This document shows positions 47,026-59,222 of a stretch of DNA of 64,000 nt, one piece after another; within the stretch, counting starts at the first letter, position 1, and each line of letters begins with the position of its first letter. The position numbers were made by a program, and so were the translations under genes. Source of the DNA: Plectrocnemia conspersa (taxonomy: Eukaryota > Arthropoda > Insecta > Trichoptera > Polycentropodidae); NCBI GenBank assembly GCA_009617715.1, contig VTFK01000150.1, positions 186,001 through 250,000 of the forward strand, given 5' to 3'. Under the pieces are notes generated by a model. The model was not told where the DNA came from. It did no database searches and saw only the letters and a list, made by a program, of their open reading frames with translations.

Positions 47026-48937
47026 CTCTATGATTTTTTTGTGTTTTTTTTTTTTCTACATACCTACTCTCTTTATTACTATTTTATAAATGCAATAGTG
47101 ACTGCTTTGTGTTTGGATATAGAATAATTGGTGACGAGTGATTCTGTTGAGTGATTCACGATTGATACGATTTTATGCCGGTCGTTCGAGGAAACTTAGA
47201 CGAATATGATATAATGCTAATTTAGAGTAAATGAGTTATTGTATAGCTCTGCCTTTTATTTATTCAGTAGTGAAAAATTAACTTTCAACGTAAGCACTTC
47301 AATGGTAAACTTATTATATTGTTGTAATTAAAATTAAAAATTATAATCGGATATATTTGTAATTAAAAATTATAAGAACTGGCGGTGGCTTAAACCGTGT
47401 CTTTATTTAAAGAAATTTATTATTGTCCTGTACCTTGGGTGGTTTTCAGCCTTACTCCAATGTTGTATTTTCACTGATGTTTTGTTGACACGTGTTGTAC
47501 ATTCAAGCATTTTAAAGTACGTTTATTATCGGCTCATGGTCTAATTTATGTTAGTATTCGCGACTTGCAGAACAAGCTTCTTCGTCACGCCGGCGTACTT
47601 GACGATCGTTTATTTAGTCGGATTAGAATCACTTGCAAGTGGACCTAAAAAACAGCCGGTGTCTATACACACAAAATAATGCACTATTGCAAATCCTATC
47701 CAAATTAAAATTATGATGCCAAATTTCCATCTGTTCACACCTCAAAGTATGGCATTAGCCAGACGGTTGAGAGTATGAAAGATTCCAACCACTTCCTTAT
47801 CGCATAAAGAGTATATAAGCGCATCCATAACGTAATAGCGCAAAACACTTCCATCCATAGCTTCCGTATACGAACTCGCACGAAGCGGAGCAACACTGAG
47901 TAGCGACAAAGACATAGAGGACCGAAGAAGCAGCCGCTTTTCACTTCGCTTCGTAGTTTCACCAGCTATGAAATCTAAAATTCCAGAATTTAACCACGGA
48001 ATATTATTTATCTTTGAGAATCACGGAATATTATTAATCTTTGTATAATATTATTTGAGTTGTTTTCCGAGAATATCAAAGTGGTAATCATTTATATTAA
48101 AAACTCATAGTTGTATCATTGTAAAAATAAATTAATACTTAATTTATAACCTTGAAGTAAAGTTTCGAATGGCTTTTATTAAAATTCACCCAGAGATTCT
48201 AATCCTTTTAAAACTTTCAAGTTAACTATCTGTCAACTTTTGAATTATTTTTTTAATTGTTTTAATATTACTTACATAAAAAAAATTAGTTTTTTTTCAT
48301 CTTATAATATGCTTTGAGTGTAATAAAAAATATTGTTCTATTTATAAAAACTATTGCTAGATTTTTTCTCAGAAAGAACTGAAGTAAACATGTATTCTGA
48401 TTCTTGCAGTGGGCAGAATCGAAACATATACTTTTCCACAATGTCACTCCATAAAAAGAATATACATTGAAAATTTTAACCAAGCTATAGATATATGGAA
48501 GCAGACTTCGTTCAAGTTGTTGAAACCACTTATTTTAACGAAGGTTTAATAACTATATTATAATATGTTTTCTTTACATAAAAAATATTAGTAATTATTA
48601 AATAGAATAAAGTCTAACTAGGTGCTACATAGTGACATCTATTGATTATAAGCTCAATTAATAATTTATAATTAATAAATTAAATGTCACTAATTTACAG
48701 ACAGATTATAATTTTGTGTTTCACTACTTACTTTAGTGTTTAGGTGTTGTTTGTATTTACTCTGTTGCAATGCATTGGGTTAACGTCTGTCATGTTATAA
48801 TGGAAGATTTAAAATAAATAAAAAAATACTTAAATTTAAAATATGTTATAATTATGTATATATAAAAATATTTTATATTTGATTATTTTCTGTTATTAAA
48901 ACATCAAACTAGGTCAAAATATTACTAACAAATTACC
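47026..48937. other. AT-rich intergenic
   Basis: A GC-balanced stretch at 47730-47960 includes an AGCCGCTTTTCACTTCGCTT segment related to the repeat at 9430-9490. Otherwise nothing recognised. Confidence 0.5.
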
Positions 48938-48941
48938 TTAA

Positions 48942-49110
48942 CCCTTTGGTTGCCGAAATCCGATATATCGGCGTTTGCTACTTTAATTAAAATTGCCGGA
49001 TCTGACGTCATCATTGAAGAAATGATATTTAATTTTAGGTAAAATATTTTTTTCATTATGTTTTAAATCGATATTTAGAAAGTAATCCCAAAAGGTTCGG
49101 CAACCATGTG
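48942..49110. mobile_element. TTAA-type MITE (piggyBac-like), 169 bp
   Basis: Flanked by TTAA at 48938-48941 and 49111-49114. Ends CCCTTTGGTTGCCGAA and TTCGGCAACCATGTG are inverted near-copies. The subterminal CCGATATATCGG palindrome is seen in many insect TTAA elements. No coding. Confidence 0.75.
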
Positions 49111-49354
49111 TTAACCCAAGGGTAGCCCATTTATTAAATTTGTTGCCCATTCATAAAAACTACTGACTGTTTAATTAAATTACTAACCAATATCATTCAA
49201 AATTACTGATTTAATGTATAGGGAAAAAATAAATCGGTCATACATAAATCTTTAATACTAATGTATTAAATCGAATAAGATTTGAATAGGCTTAAATACT
49301 AATGTGCCAATACACCTCACATATGATTGTTATAAGCAAATTTGGAGATTCGCC

Positions 49355-49447
49355 GTGTGAAATCAGATATATAATATATAACCTGGCACTTATAATTCGC
49401 AACAACTATTCAGTTAAACGTCGAATTTAATGTATCTGATTTCACAC
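49355..49447. repeat. 15-bp inverted repeat, 93-bp hairpin unit
   Basis: GTGTGAAATCAGATA (49355-49369) and TATCTGATTTCACAC (49433-49447) are exact inverse copies. Could be a tiny MITE or a structured transcript. Confidence 0.45.
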
Positions 49448-51250
49448 ACACTAGATTTTTTATAATAACATACAATTTTTATATTTTTTAACTAATAACA
49501 AGTTAAATGTATAATTATTAAATAATTTGTATATGATAATAAATTAATTATACGCCTGCAAAAAAACGCCATTAAAATAATTACTTAGATAGCGTTATTC
49601 GTTATTATTAAACTTTTAAAATTGTTTTTGTAAACAAAACAAATGCGTCAAGATTTATTATTAATATTACTGTTCAACTTTGATTTTATCTCATATATGG
49701 CCTAAAGGCGTGTATTAGCGAGCAATAAAATTCTGCCGGAATCACACTAAAATCGACCATATCACGCAGCAACGGTTAAACTGATTATGAAAATTTGGCG
49801 CCCCCGTAAATGAGGAGGCTCGAAATCTCCGTCTCCATCATTACAGCATTGGTGGATTTAAGAGAAAATTTTGGGGTCGAGCCGTGGGGATGTCTGAGGG
49901 TGATTTTTGTAGGGGTGGGGAGTAAACGTGGGAGAAACTTGAGACGTTCATATTCGCTAATTTGGTGCTTATAAATACGAACGCTATTATTAACGATAAC
50001 AAGGGAAACTTGTTTGTACAGAATGATCTTTGTTATTGTGTGTAAATTATTTTTTATTGGGTATTTAGTAATGTTTGAATTCGGCTATTATTCAAATCTT
50101 TTAATCCTTTCAATGAATTATATAACGCTTGGGCTACAAGAAAAATATGTAAAAGAGAGAGTTAATAGAAAACTTAAAATATATTTAAAATAGTGCACTA
50201 TCTGCTGCACCTCTTCGTTGGACATTAACCTCTTTCACAGATTAAACACTTGATATTGCAAATAAGTACAGATATTGTAAAGTTGTAAAAAGCAAGTGGG
50301 CAGTATGGTACCGAACATTGTCATCAGGGCTAGATTAACCATTAAGTAAAATAAGTACGTACTTAAGGCATCAAGGGAAGGAGACACCACAGAAAATTGA
50401 TATTAACAGATTTACCATACACCTAGACCCGAAGGGTTTGCAGAGGCATAATTGTGTGTACAGCAGTTTATTTTGTATTAATTTTGTAGGCTTTCCCCCA
50501 CCTAAAGAATCTGTATTTAAGAATCAGAGCTGGATTAGCCTATAGGCTAATTAAGCTTAAGCTTAAAACACCAAAATATAAAGAGAACCACAGAGTCGCC
50601 GTAATAGTTAAAGTTATATATTTTTCAGAAATTTGTAAAAATAAATTATATCCAAGATAAAAAATATTATGTAAAACACAAAAAAAGCTATTACAAATTA
50701 AGGAATAATAAATAAGAAGTTAAAGATATTTAATGATTAATAAACATTTTCTTGATTTAAAATCAGATTTAAAAAATATTACATACAAATAATAGTAATA
50801 ATAAAATACATTAATATGAAATACAAAAACCTTTTGAAAAGTTAAATGGGGAATATAAAAATGATTAATACATATGTAAGTAACCATACACAAATATTAT
50901 GCTTAAATTATATCCACTTACTTAACTAGAGACCTTAAACTACTGAAAACTTAATTTAAGCTTCTAAATAAAGATGAATTAAATTATTTTTATTGAATCT
51001 TTCGCTGTAACCTGACAGGCCCAATGCGTTACTACGGGGAAAATCTGTACCTACTGAGCAAGTCAATCAGATATAATGAATACCTACTAAAAAGTATTAA
51101 CCACCAGACAAAGTCTGGGAATCGATGACACCTATATTAATAATTATAAATTACTATGTGTAATATATATAATTTATAACCAATAGATGTCACTGCAGCT
51201 GGAACCGTTTTTTTAAAGAAAATCGCATTTTTTATAAACAAAAAATTCTA
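49448..51250. other. Intergenic with decayed repeats
   Basis: A GC-richer patch at 49790-49930 is unexplained. At 50327 and 50524 two related starts (CAGGGCTAGATTAACC and CAGAGCTGGATTAGCC), both followed by ACCACAGA some 60-70 bp later, look like two diverged copies of one transposon end. Confidence 0.4.
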
Positions 51251-51326
51251 GTGCCGCTGCCGGGACTCGAACCCGCAACCTCAGAGTTACTAGTCTGAGA
51301 TGCTAGGACGTTACGCTATTACGTCC
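51251..51326 (-). repeat. tRNA-like sequence (tRNA pseudogene or SINE head)
   Basis: On the minus strand there is an exact pol III B box GGTTCGAGTCC (51263-51273) and an A-box-like TAGCGTAACGTC (51307-51318) at tRNA spacing, with an anticodon-arm-like CTCAGA...TCTGAG. The 5' and 3' ends do not pair as an acceptor stem, the anticodon loop would be 8 nt, and the 5' part folds on itself (GGACGT...ACGTCC). So it is not a working tRNA. Confidence 0.55.
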
Positions 51327-51428
51327 TTATATATGTCCCATTTTTATTTAAAAAATTACATCGTACCTTTTGTTATTTTGTACAATCGCTCCATTAGCTC
51401 ATGAAATAATCTGACAATTTTTTCATAA

Positions 51429-51470
51429 TAACCCATTGTCAAAGGCCTTCTTAATGTCAGTAAAAATATA
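51429..51470 (-). pseudogene. LINE RT domain-A fragment
   Basis: The minus strand reads YIFTDIKKAFDNGLL, matching the LD-KKAFD-V box of non-LTR reverse transcriptases. It lies 100 bp from the tRNA-like sequence. No further RT boxes found. Confidence 0.5.
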
Positions 51471-51929
51471 TAATATTAATGAATTTTCGCATGCAATTTT
51501 TCAACTTTTCTATATTATTTTTATGAATACTTTTGTTGTTAAAAATTGGAATTTACTAGCCAACACTGATATATAATTTAAGATTAGTTGCTACATATGT
51601 TTAAAGCTATGTTTTAATATGATAAATTACGTAAAATTTACTTATTTTCATACTAATTCTTTCACTCCATTGGCATATTAAGTCTTGCGCCTTCATAATA
51701 CAACTAATGTAAAGATAACTATTAACGAAAACAGCTTCTAAGAAATATCCCATTTACCTTAATCGAATTTACCACTCAAACTATCTATCATACTTGTGGT
51801 CGATTACTTGGATGTGACTAGTGAGCACACAACACTACAAGAGTGCTAATCGTTTTTAATTTAAATGTCTAGTAGTTCTAGTTTACATTTGGCGCCTGTC
51901 TATCGATTAGATTAAATTGATTAACTGAC

Positions 51930-52345
51930 ATTTTGGGCGTGCTACTGATAGTGATGACCCGCGTGAGTCACGTTGGCCCTTGCGCCTGGTCATGTCGGCA
52001 GGCCAATGCGTCACACATAGGCAAGCCAGCAGAACAGCAGCAAGCAGCCAACGTACGTGTGCGCATCTTTAATTGCATTTGTGTTCGGGCATCTGAGCTA
52101 AGGACCGGTGCGACTGCATTGTCGAACAGACAAGTCCGTCGAACCGAACGGCGGCTCTGCCTCAAGAGAACGACCGACGCGTGACCTGGATGATGACGGA
52201 TTTGGAAGTTAAAAATGTGTGACAGCACGGCTAAAATCAGACGGACACTTTACGGCAACGTTATAAATAGGTGTGCACACCGTGTGTTCTCTTACAGCAC
52301 AAACGAACGATGGAACTGGAGCGATGGCTTTAAATGCGAGATAAT
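51930..52345 (+). promoter_or_regulatory. GC-rich island with TATA-type core promoter candidate
   Basis: GC-rich DNA ends in TTATAAATAGG (52261-52271), a good TATA box, followed about 30 bp later by CTTACAGCACAAACG (52291-52305) as a possible start region, then an ATG at 52310 opening only seven codons. Could be the promoter and first exon of an unseen gene, or of a non-coding RNA. Confidence 0.35.
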
Positions 52346-55300
52346 GATGATCTGAGTGCAAAAAATCAATTCAAATTTGCCCCTTCTAATGCCTAATGCG
52401 TTTACAAAGCATTGTCATATAATAAGCTTAGCTAAACATATGTATGTCAACAACTATCAGTCTGAATTAGCGAAATTAAGCGAAAAGTCACAAATTCAAT
52501 AGTGCTATCCTAGATTAATAATCGATTATAAAAAATAATGGATTACTTAGTTAAGAAAGTTCGTTTTCACTTACAAAACATCTTCAACTCGAAGATTAAC
52601 ATAACTGCATTCGAATGGTGACTTAGTAATAAAGTACACATCAAAAATGAAATTAACTGTGGAGGCAAGTGAATTCGATAGACAGTTACCTGAAAGACTT
52701 GGGTTCAAACCGATATGGACCTTGTTGGTTCTTTTAATTTCTATCGTGCCTGGGGGGTCGTAATTAGTAAATATTATATAATTATAATTCCGATCGATCA
52801 TCACAGATTAGGCTTTTGTAGATATCCTCAATCTCATAAAATATCGTGACGATTAATTGAAATCAATCTAAGTCTTACATATTTGACATATATTTTTTTT
52901 CTACTTCGATTTATAGTAAATATTAAAATAAAAAGAACTCAACTATTTTGACGTTTAATGGTAGGCAAAATCAAATGCAAAAGGCTCGGGAAAATCGAGC
53001 TATGACAGCGGTTGCAGATCGGACCAAAGTGAGTAATATCACCCACCGGTCGCCAATGCTAGCTCCGGGTGAATTCTGTGGGCGATAAAGGAGCCATGGA
53101 GGGCGACGGAAAAGTGGGCAAAAAATTTTGTGTGAAAATGTTTTGGGCATTTTATATTTATAATAATGTAAATATATTTTGAATAAAATATAATATGTTT
53201 TAGGATCTTTTGAAATGTGATATTTTAAAAACAATTCTCTTTACATCTCGATAATTTTATTTTACCAGTAAATGTAACTTCTACAGCATTTTAAGGGAGC
53301 ATTTTTGTGATGCAAAAAAGTTTCTTGAAAATTTTATTTGTACATTTTTTAATTTGTTTTGCTTTACTTTATAGGATTCATATTAGTCGGAAACATTTCA
53401 GAACAGTTTAGTGTAAACTATTTTTTTTTAAATTGTAGATATACTATTAGTTCATTTAAAATTTATCCTACGTCACATTTACAACTTTTTAATCATAGTT
53501 TTTTTTAATTTATTCTGATGTTATGAGAGCTTTTTTAAGTTCTAATCTAATTAAAAATATAGAATTACTGCCTGCATCTTAAAGACAGTTTTTTAAATAA
53601 AATTCATCAGATTTTGCAGCATTTATATAGGTTAAAAAAATTCTAAGCTTGAAGATACGTTGCTCCAATACAATTGAGCTAAGCGACCACTGATCAAAAT
53701 TTATATTACATAAGCATTTATTTAATAATAAATATTTGTCATATTGTAATGTTTTTTTCTTAAATAAAACATTTCTGCCTCCTAGATTAAAACTTGAAAA
53801 TCTGGTCACCTTACCTTACCAAATACAGTAGTAGTTATTTATTAATCCAGGTCAATCGGAAGAGTAAGCCGGAAAACATTAGAATTCAAATAACTGGATT
53901 TAATAAAAATTAGCTCTGTTTTTATCTGATATTCAAAAGGGTCTTTAATATAAAAGACCCTTTATAAATTATATCATACGACCATTTTTTATATGAAAGC
54001 ATTCAAAACTATATACTATTAAATGCTTTCTGGGTTATCCTATATCACGGGTACTATATGCTGAGTATAATCTATTAACTTAATGTTACTTGTGAATCGC
54101 ATGTTTTTGTCCTCCTGATGTAATCTTGGCTTCCCATTCATCTAATCATAATATAACCAGTTTTCATATCTTTGGTTTGCGCTTTATTCCCAGCTACATA
54201 TATCTTATTCATCAACACTCTACTAGACGATAATTTTGTTGAATTATTTGAATGTGTTAGTATATGTACATTTGTACTTAAATTTTACCTGGATAGAAGC
54301 ATTCATTTCTCAAATTAATTTTTGTCATGTTGCGCATCTTTGTGGCTTTTTTTATTGTTATAGCAAATGTATTTCTGGCTTTCTGCGGATAAAGAGATTC
54401 TCGTATTTTAATGATTATATCAAGATTGCTACCTCAATCATATGTGTCATCCAAATTCCTCAGCAGCAATATAGTGCTTCCAACACACGTACAAAAGCTT
54501 TCTCGTTGTCCTTTATCCTGTTAATTTAGTAAAATTAACGGACGACAACTGGAATCATTTCTTAAATTGAAAAAAAAATATTTCATTGACCTTTACATTG
54601 TTTGACCCAAGACGTCATATTAGATGTCTAAAATATTAAGGGCGAACTCAACAAGGTGTCATATTTTTATTATATAATATTAGTATCCTTCAAACAACGA
54701 ACGGTTACGTAGTATAAATTTAATTTAAAATTATGACTTTAAATGCTTTTCAGAATTAGATTCACATCAAGTATAATATCATATATTGAATAGCTCTTAT
54801 TTAATCTAGAACTTTTATATAATTTTAACGTTTCACCCAATAAAATATAAGCCATTAATTCTAAAAATTGTATACAGTCATCAAGGCGAGTGTTTCAATT
54901 AACCAATTACTGTATTCGATTCTAGTTGATTTATTTAAATGAAAGCCCCGTGTCGGTTTAACGATTAGCTATTTTTAGCTAAACCAAACATCGATTATCG
55001 CTTGAATAGTAAAACTTTATATTCAAAACGCAATTTTTGCAGTCAATAGCCTATCGTGCCAAATCATGGATAATGACAAAAGTTATCGATCGGCAGAACT
55101 TCTATGATTTAATTTTCGATTAGCACGATGGGAAAGAGCAAGACCAAACCACTAACCTCCTCCATGCACGATTAAACCGAAAGACACGCTTGAGAGAAAA
55201 TAACGTTTTTATTCCGTTCCTGACAAATGACCGTGATCTTTCTGCTGTCAAAATTACAACAATCAAGTCTCACTGACGTAAAGAGTGTAGGTTTATTTTC

Positions 55301-55730
55301 ACATATTTATATACATGTAAACGTAAATACGAATATTTACGGATTTCATGATCAATGATACATATTTGTTTCTGTGACGCAAATGGTTTTAACCTTTTCT
55401 AAAATAAATCCAAGATAAACATTGCTTATCGGAATTCATTTATTTATAAAAAAAACCTTTCTTGTGAGGCTTATTTTAGAATTTCTTTTCGTAAACATTC
55501 GATAAAATATATTACATTTCAGAATAAACGTATATTTTTAGGATCGATGTTTAGTTGACATTGATTGAAAATATATTTCATTAATAGGGTAAATAATTAT
55601 TTTTCCTTGATGTTTTGATTCGATGTATTAATAATTTGTTGCGGTACATTGCTCGGCACGCGCCTTTATTTTCAATTAAAACTATAAGATACGTCGTATG
55701 AGCCTTCAAGACGTCTCAAGATTGAATCCC
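52346..55730. other. AT-rich intergenic
   Basis: Several open frames up to 97 codons carry no recognisable signature. A GC-richer patch at 52990-53110 is unexplained; a short AAAGGGTCTTT hairpin sits at 53936-53963. Confidence 0.5.
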
Positions 55731-55925
55731 AACTCTTGAAGATTTAAAGTGACTACTTGTCTGGACCAAAACCGGCTATTGAAGTGAAATCAGCTGCATT
55801 TTTTAATTGTATAATGGTCATCTGGATCGATTTAGCATTAGCTCCATTTGATTCGAGCTCGAAATGAACTCTCATATATTCCAAGTCTGAAGCGAAGTGG
55901 AACTCCAAAAGAAAGTTTTTTTTCT
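55731..55925. repeat. Diverged repeat shared with 9385-9520
   Basis: GAAGCGAAGTGGAACT is identical at 55889-55904 and 9476-9491, each followed shortly by GAAAGTT. Upstream AACTCTTG and TGGACCA blocks also correspond. Probably two old copies of one dispersed repeat. Confidence 0.4.
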
Positions 55926-57550
55926 GAATACAAATTATTTTCTATTAAGATTTCAAAATCTAGTAAATCTTCTTTTCCTGACATACGTTTAATATTAAAC
56001 GAAGATATATTTAAAACTGAACTAATAGAATAATATGTATTATATATTATTATTTTGGGTCTAGTGCACTTTTGTAGCCAGTTAGACGCCAGAAGAGCTG
56101 ATAACAGTTTATTATACAAAATATATAATATATTAAAACTGTAGGTTCAGTATCAGAGATGAGGCAAATTGAGAGCCAATCGCATTATGGTTTAACTCCA
56201 CCTCCAAATACAACTCTTTGTAAAAGTTTATATTTTTAAGGCCATATTTTGGGCGACCGTCCAATAATTACAAAGGATACAATTCCATTTTATATGACGG
56301 CATTAGTGTTTTTGAGTTTCGAAGCTTATAAATTAAAATTTTTTTTTTTGTAGTAATTGATAATAATTATAGGCTTTCAAAAGTTTGTGTAAAACTTTTA
56401 GTCTACAATTGTCAATTTCAGATTTTAAAATCTTTAGAAATGCAAATCTTAATACTAAAATATAAGCTAAGAATATATTTTTCTCCATATTTTCCTTGAG
56501 CAGACCTTTCTGCACATATTGTTCCAGATGAGCTACTAGTTGTTGTCTAAGTAAGTAAAAGCGTGGACTGCAATGCCTATAAGAATATGTGTATGTAATA
56601 ATAGTTATAAGGCTATCCTAAAATACACTAGAAATTATGTTTTCGATTGACTTTCCATATTAAGTTTACCGTCGTAATATTTTTAAGCAAATCCAATTTT
56701 ATGGCATTTCATCTTGGGTTAAATCGTTACTTTTGAGGTATTATCATTGGCCATTAATAAATTAACTTATTAATTAATTTATTTTCACGTTGATTTATCG
56801 AAGAATTTAATAATATTTGCAGACATCGAATTTTTATTTATTAACCGCCTAGGAAAGATTTATTGCAGTCTTCTATTGTTTTTGTATCTTTCCGAACCGT
56901 TTTTTTACTAATCAATTAGTGGGTGACCATCGTTTGGCTAGAATGAAACAACTTTTAAATCTTACGCGTATATATTCCGATTTATTTTTAAAATACTAAG
57001 TGACCAAATAATATGAAAAAATATTATAAATAAATAATTTTTTTTTAAATAAGTTTGATTTTTCATTTTTAACAAATTCGGGACGAATAACATGTCTTTC
57101 AAAGATTTAAAATACAATATACTACATATAATGACTGATTATATAAACTTTGTATTTTATATTAATTGATATTTATTTACCAATTGCTTATATACAAAGT
57201 TGGAGGACGAATTAAAAGTTCAAAAATATCATTCGATCAGAATAAAATACGAATAAATTATTCCTTTAGGTAATAAATCAATGTTTAACTAGTCTAAGTG
57301 GGATAAAAAAGTGAGCATAATTCTTTGTAATTGGCAAAATAGTGAAATGATAATGATTAAGATAATAATTCTAGACTGTATTAAAGAAACGTTAAAAAAA
57401 TAACTTCAATTATAAACTACTGAAAATGTCAAAGCAATTCGCTTATTCTTATTGGTGTAAAAATAAGTAAAAAATCGCAACCTTGCAATAATGTATGTAC
57501 AGTGAATGTAATAAGTAAAACAATAGCAAGCCATTTTCATACGTCCATTT
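55926..57550. other. AT-rich intergenic
   Basis: Nothing recognised. Confidence 0.5.
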
Positions 57551-57556
57551 TTTGTT

Positions 57557-57653
57557 CAAACCCAAACCCAACTAGACCTAATAAAAGTTCTAAAATTACC
57601 CATAGTTTTTGTACTTTTATTAGGTTAATTTGTTAAGGTTAGGTCTGGGTTTG
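57557..57653. repeat. Interrupted inverted repeat
   Basis: CAAACCCA and ACCTAATAAAAGT (57576-57588) on the left mirror ACTTTTATTAGGT (57613-57625) and TGGGTTTG (57646-57653) on the right. Looks like a small MITE or hairpin element. Confidence 0.5.
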
Positions 57654-58369
57654 ATTCAATTTATTTTAAATATTGTAGCATTTTGTCGAACGATGTGAAT
57701 CAAAATGTGAATCTCTGATTATAACAAATACAGTTTAATGATACTGAGCAGTGAAATTGTAAATCATTTGTTTGATACATTTTTTAATTCTGAATAATAT
57801 ATTTATGATCAGGTTGTTAATAAAATTCTGACCGAGATTTAATTTTTATTCTGACCAAAAGATGATTAAAGTTCTGACCATTTAATTTGTTGCGTTTATA
57901 TATTAACTAATTTCATGTTTTTTGTTCACATATTAATGTTTATTCGTTATTAAAAAAAATCCGTTTTTATTTTTCTCGAGTGCATATTAGTTGTGAAACG
58001 ATTGTCACACTACACATATGTATGTATATGCCTGTCTCCCTCACATACGCGTAGCGCCAAACTCCGAAAAAGCTGTACAACATTTAATCAAGTTTTTCAA
58101 AATATAATTATTATGCCCATGTAAGGGTTAACTAAAACTAAATAAAAAATAAAATATATATTTATATAATTAATATTATCACTCAGCCTATTGCATGCCT
58201 TGCGCCGGTACTGCACAAACGGATGGCATCATGCCACTGTACGTGCAATTAAAATTTTTTTTCTGGAATTGGTTAATTCTGGTGGGACAGTAATAGAAAA
58301 GCTGCCAACCAGCTAGAAGAACAAATGAGTAACAAATCTTTCGTCGGTATTTTGTGATGCAGCGCGACA

Positions 58370-58660
58370 TTTCTCGAGGTCGAGATGACCGAGCGATAAA
58401 TCGCGGCCCTAATTAACGCGTTTCGGGCCATAGCCGCAGGTGCGAGAGCGTTCGGATCGGAAAAGAACCGGCCGGTCCTTTGTGCGTCTCGCGACCGACG
58501 CGGATCGATCTCGCGGAAGTATCGCCGGTCCGAGGACGAGAAACGAGCGCCATTTCGTGAACCGAACGCAGGAGACGCGGCCAGGGGAGCCGAACAATTT
58601 CCTACCATCGACCACCTGTGCGATCAGCTGGTAATCGGATTCGGAGTGAGTGAATGACGT
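58370..58660. other. CpG-rich island
   Basis: Contains GCGGCCCTAATTAACGCG, CGGATCGATCTCGCGG, a CACCTG E-box and CAGCTG E-box close together near 58613-58630. Overlapping open frames on both strands lack any protein signature. Candidate enhancer or promoter. Confidence 0.4.
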
Positions 58661-58700
58661 ACTGATCGTTCACACTATGAAGGATTAAACGATTAACTTG

Positions 58701-59000
58701 TTAACCCTTTGCTTACCATCGGGTCTAATAAGCCAAGCAGTAAAGTTATATAATTTTTCATCATTGGAGGTTTGGGCTGCTAGAGCAAGAGTGGCAATTG
58801 GTTTTAGGATAACAGAAGTTTGGTTGTTTCTTCCGATTCTAGGAAAGCGTCTTTGTACTCCTGCTAGCTTTGTTGGCCTGCGTTTGCAGACGCCTCTCGC
58901 ATGGGGGAGTGAACGATATTGTATATCTTCTCGCGTCTATGCGCTCCTGTTCCTTGCCGTACCACCGCCCGTCGTTTTTATAATAAAATTTTAAATAAAA
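58701..59000 (+). mobile_element. TTAA-element end (CCCTTTGCTTACC)
   Basis: TTAA at 58701-58704 followed by CCCTTTGCTTACCATCGGG is a typical piggyBac-like terminus. The GC-balanced DNA to about 58975 may be its interior; the opposite end was not found. The 98-codon open frame starting in the terminus has no signature. Confidence 0.4.
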
Positions 59001-59149
59001 CAAATGACATTTTCATTAAGTTTTTTTTAAATACGCATCTAAGATGATGATAATCAACCAATCCACAGAGGCTTGAAAAAATTACTTGCGTCTCGGATTT
59101 AAGTCAAAATAAATTAACTCGGAACAGTGGGAACGCTCAGGTAGTGCGT

Positions 59150-59222
59150 AATACCTACTAAATAAGGTCGGATAGTCTGCTCGTGACGTCATTTAAAAAA
59201 GGGATAACAATCGGTTCGATTA
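59150..59222. repeat. Repeat shared with 46940-47025
   Basis: GTGACGTCA (59183-59191), AAAGGGATAACAATCG and TTCGA in the same order and spacing as the 46.9-kb copy. Confidence 0.5.

Noticed and set aside
51251..51326. Functional tRNA gene
   Set aside because: No acceptor stem pairing and an 8-nt anticodon loop; called tRNA-like only.
53936..53963. AAAGGGTCTTT stem with 6-nt loop as a terminator
   Set aside because: Intrinsic terminators do not apply to nuclear protein genes; a short hairpin in AT-rich DNA is expected by chance.
54236..54529. 97-codon + frame, and a KAFV-like stretch on the minus strand
   Set aside because: Checked for a LINE RT match; only a few residues resemble the KAFD box, with stops around, so not called.
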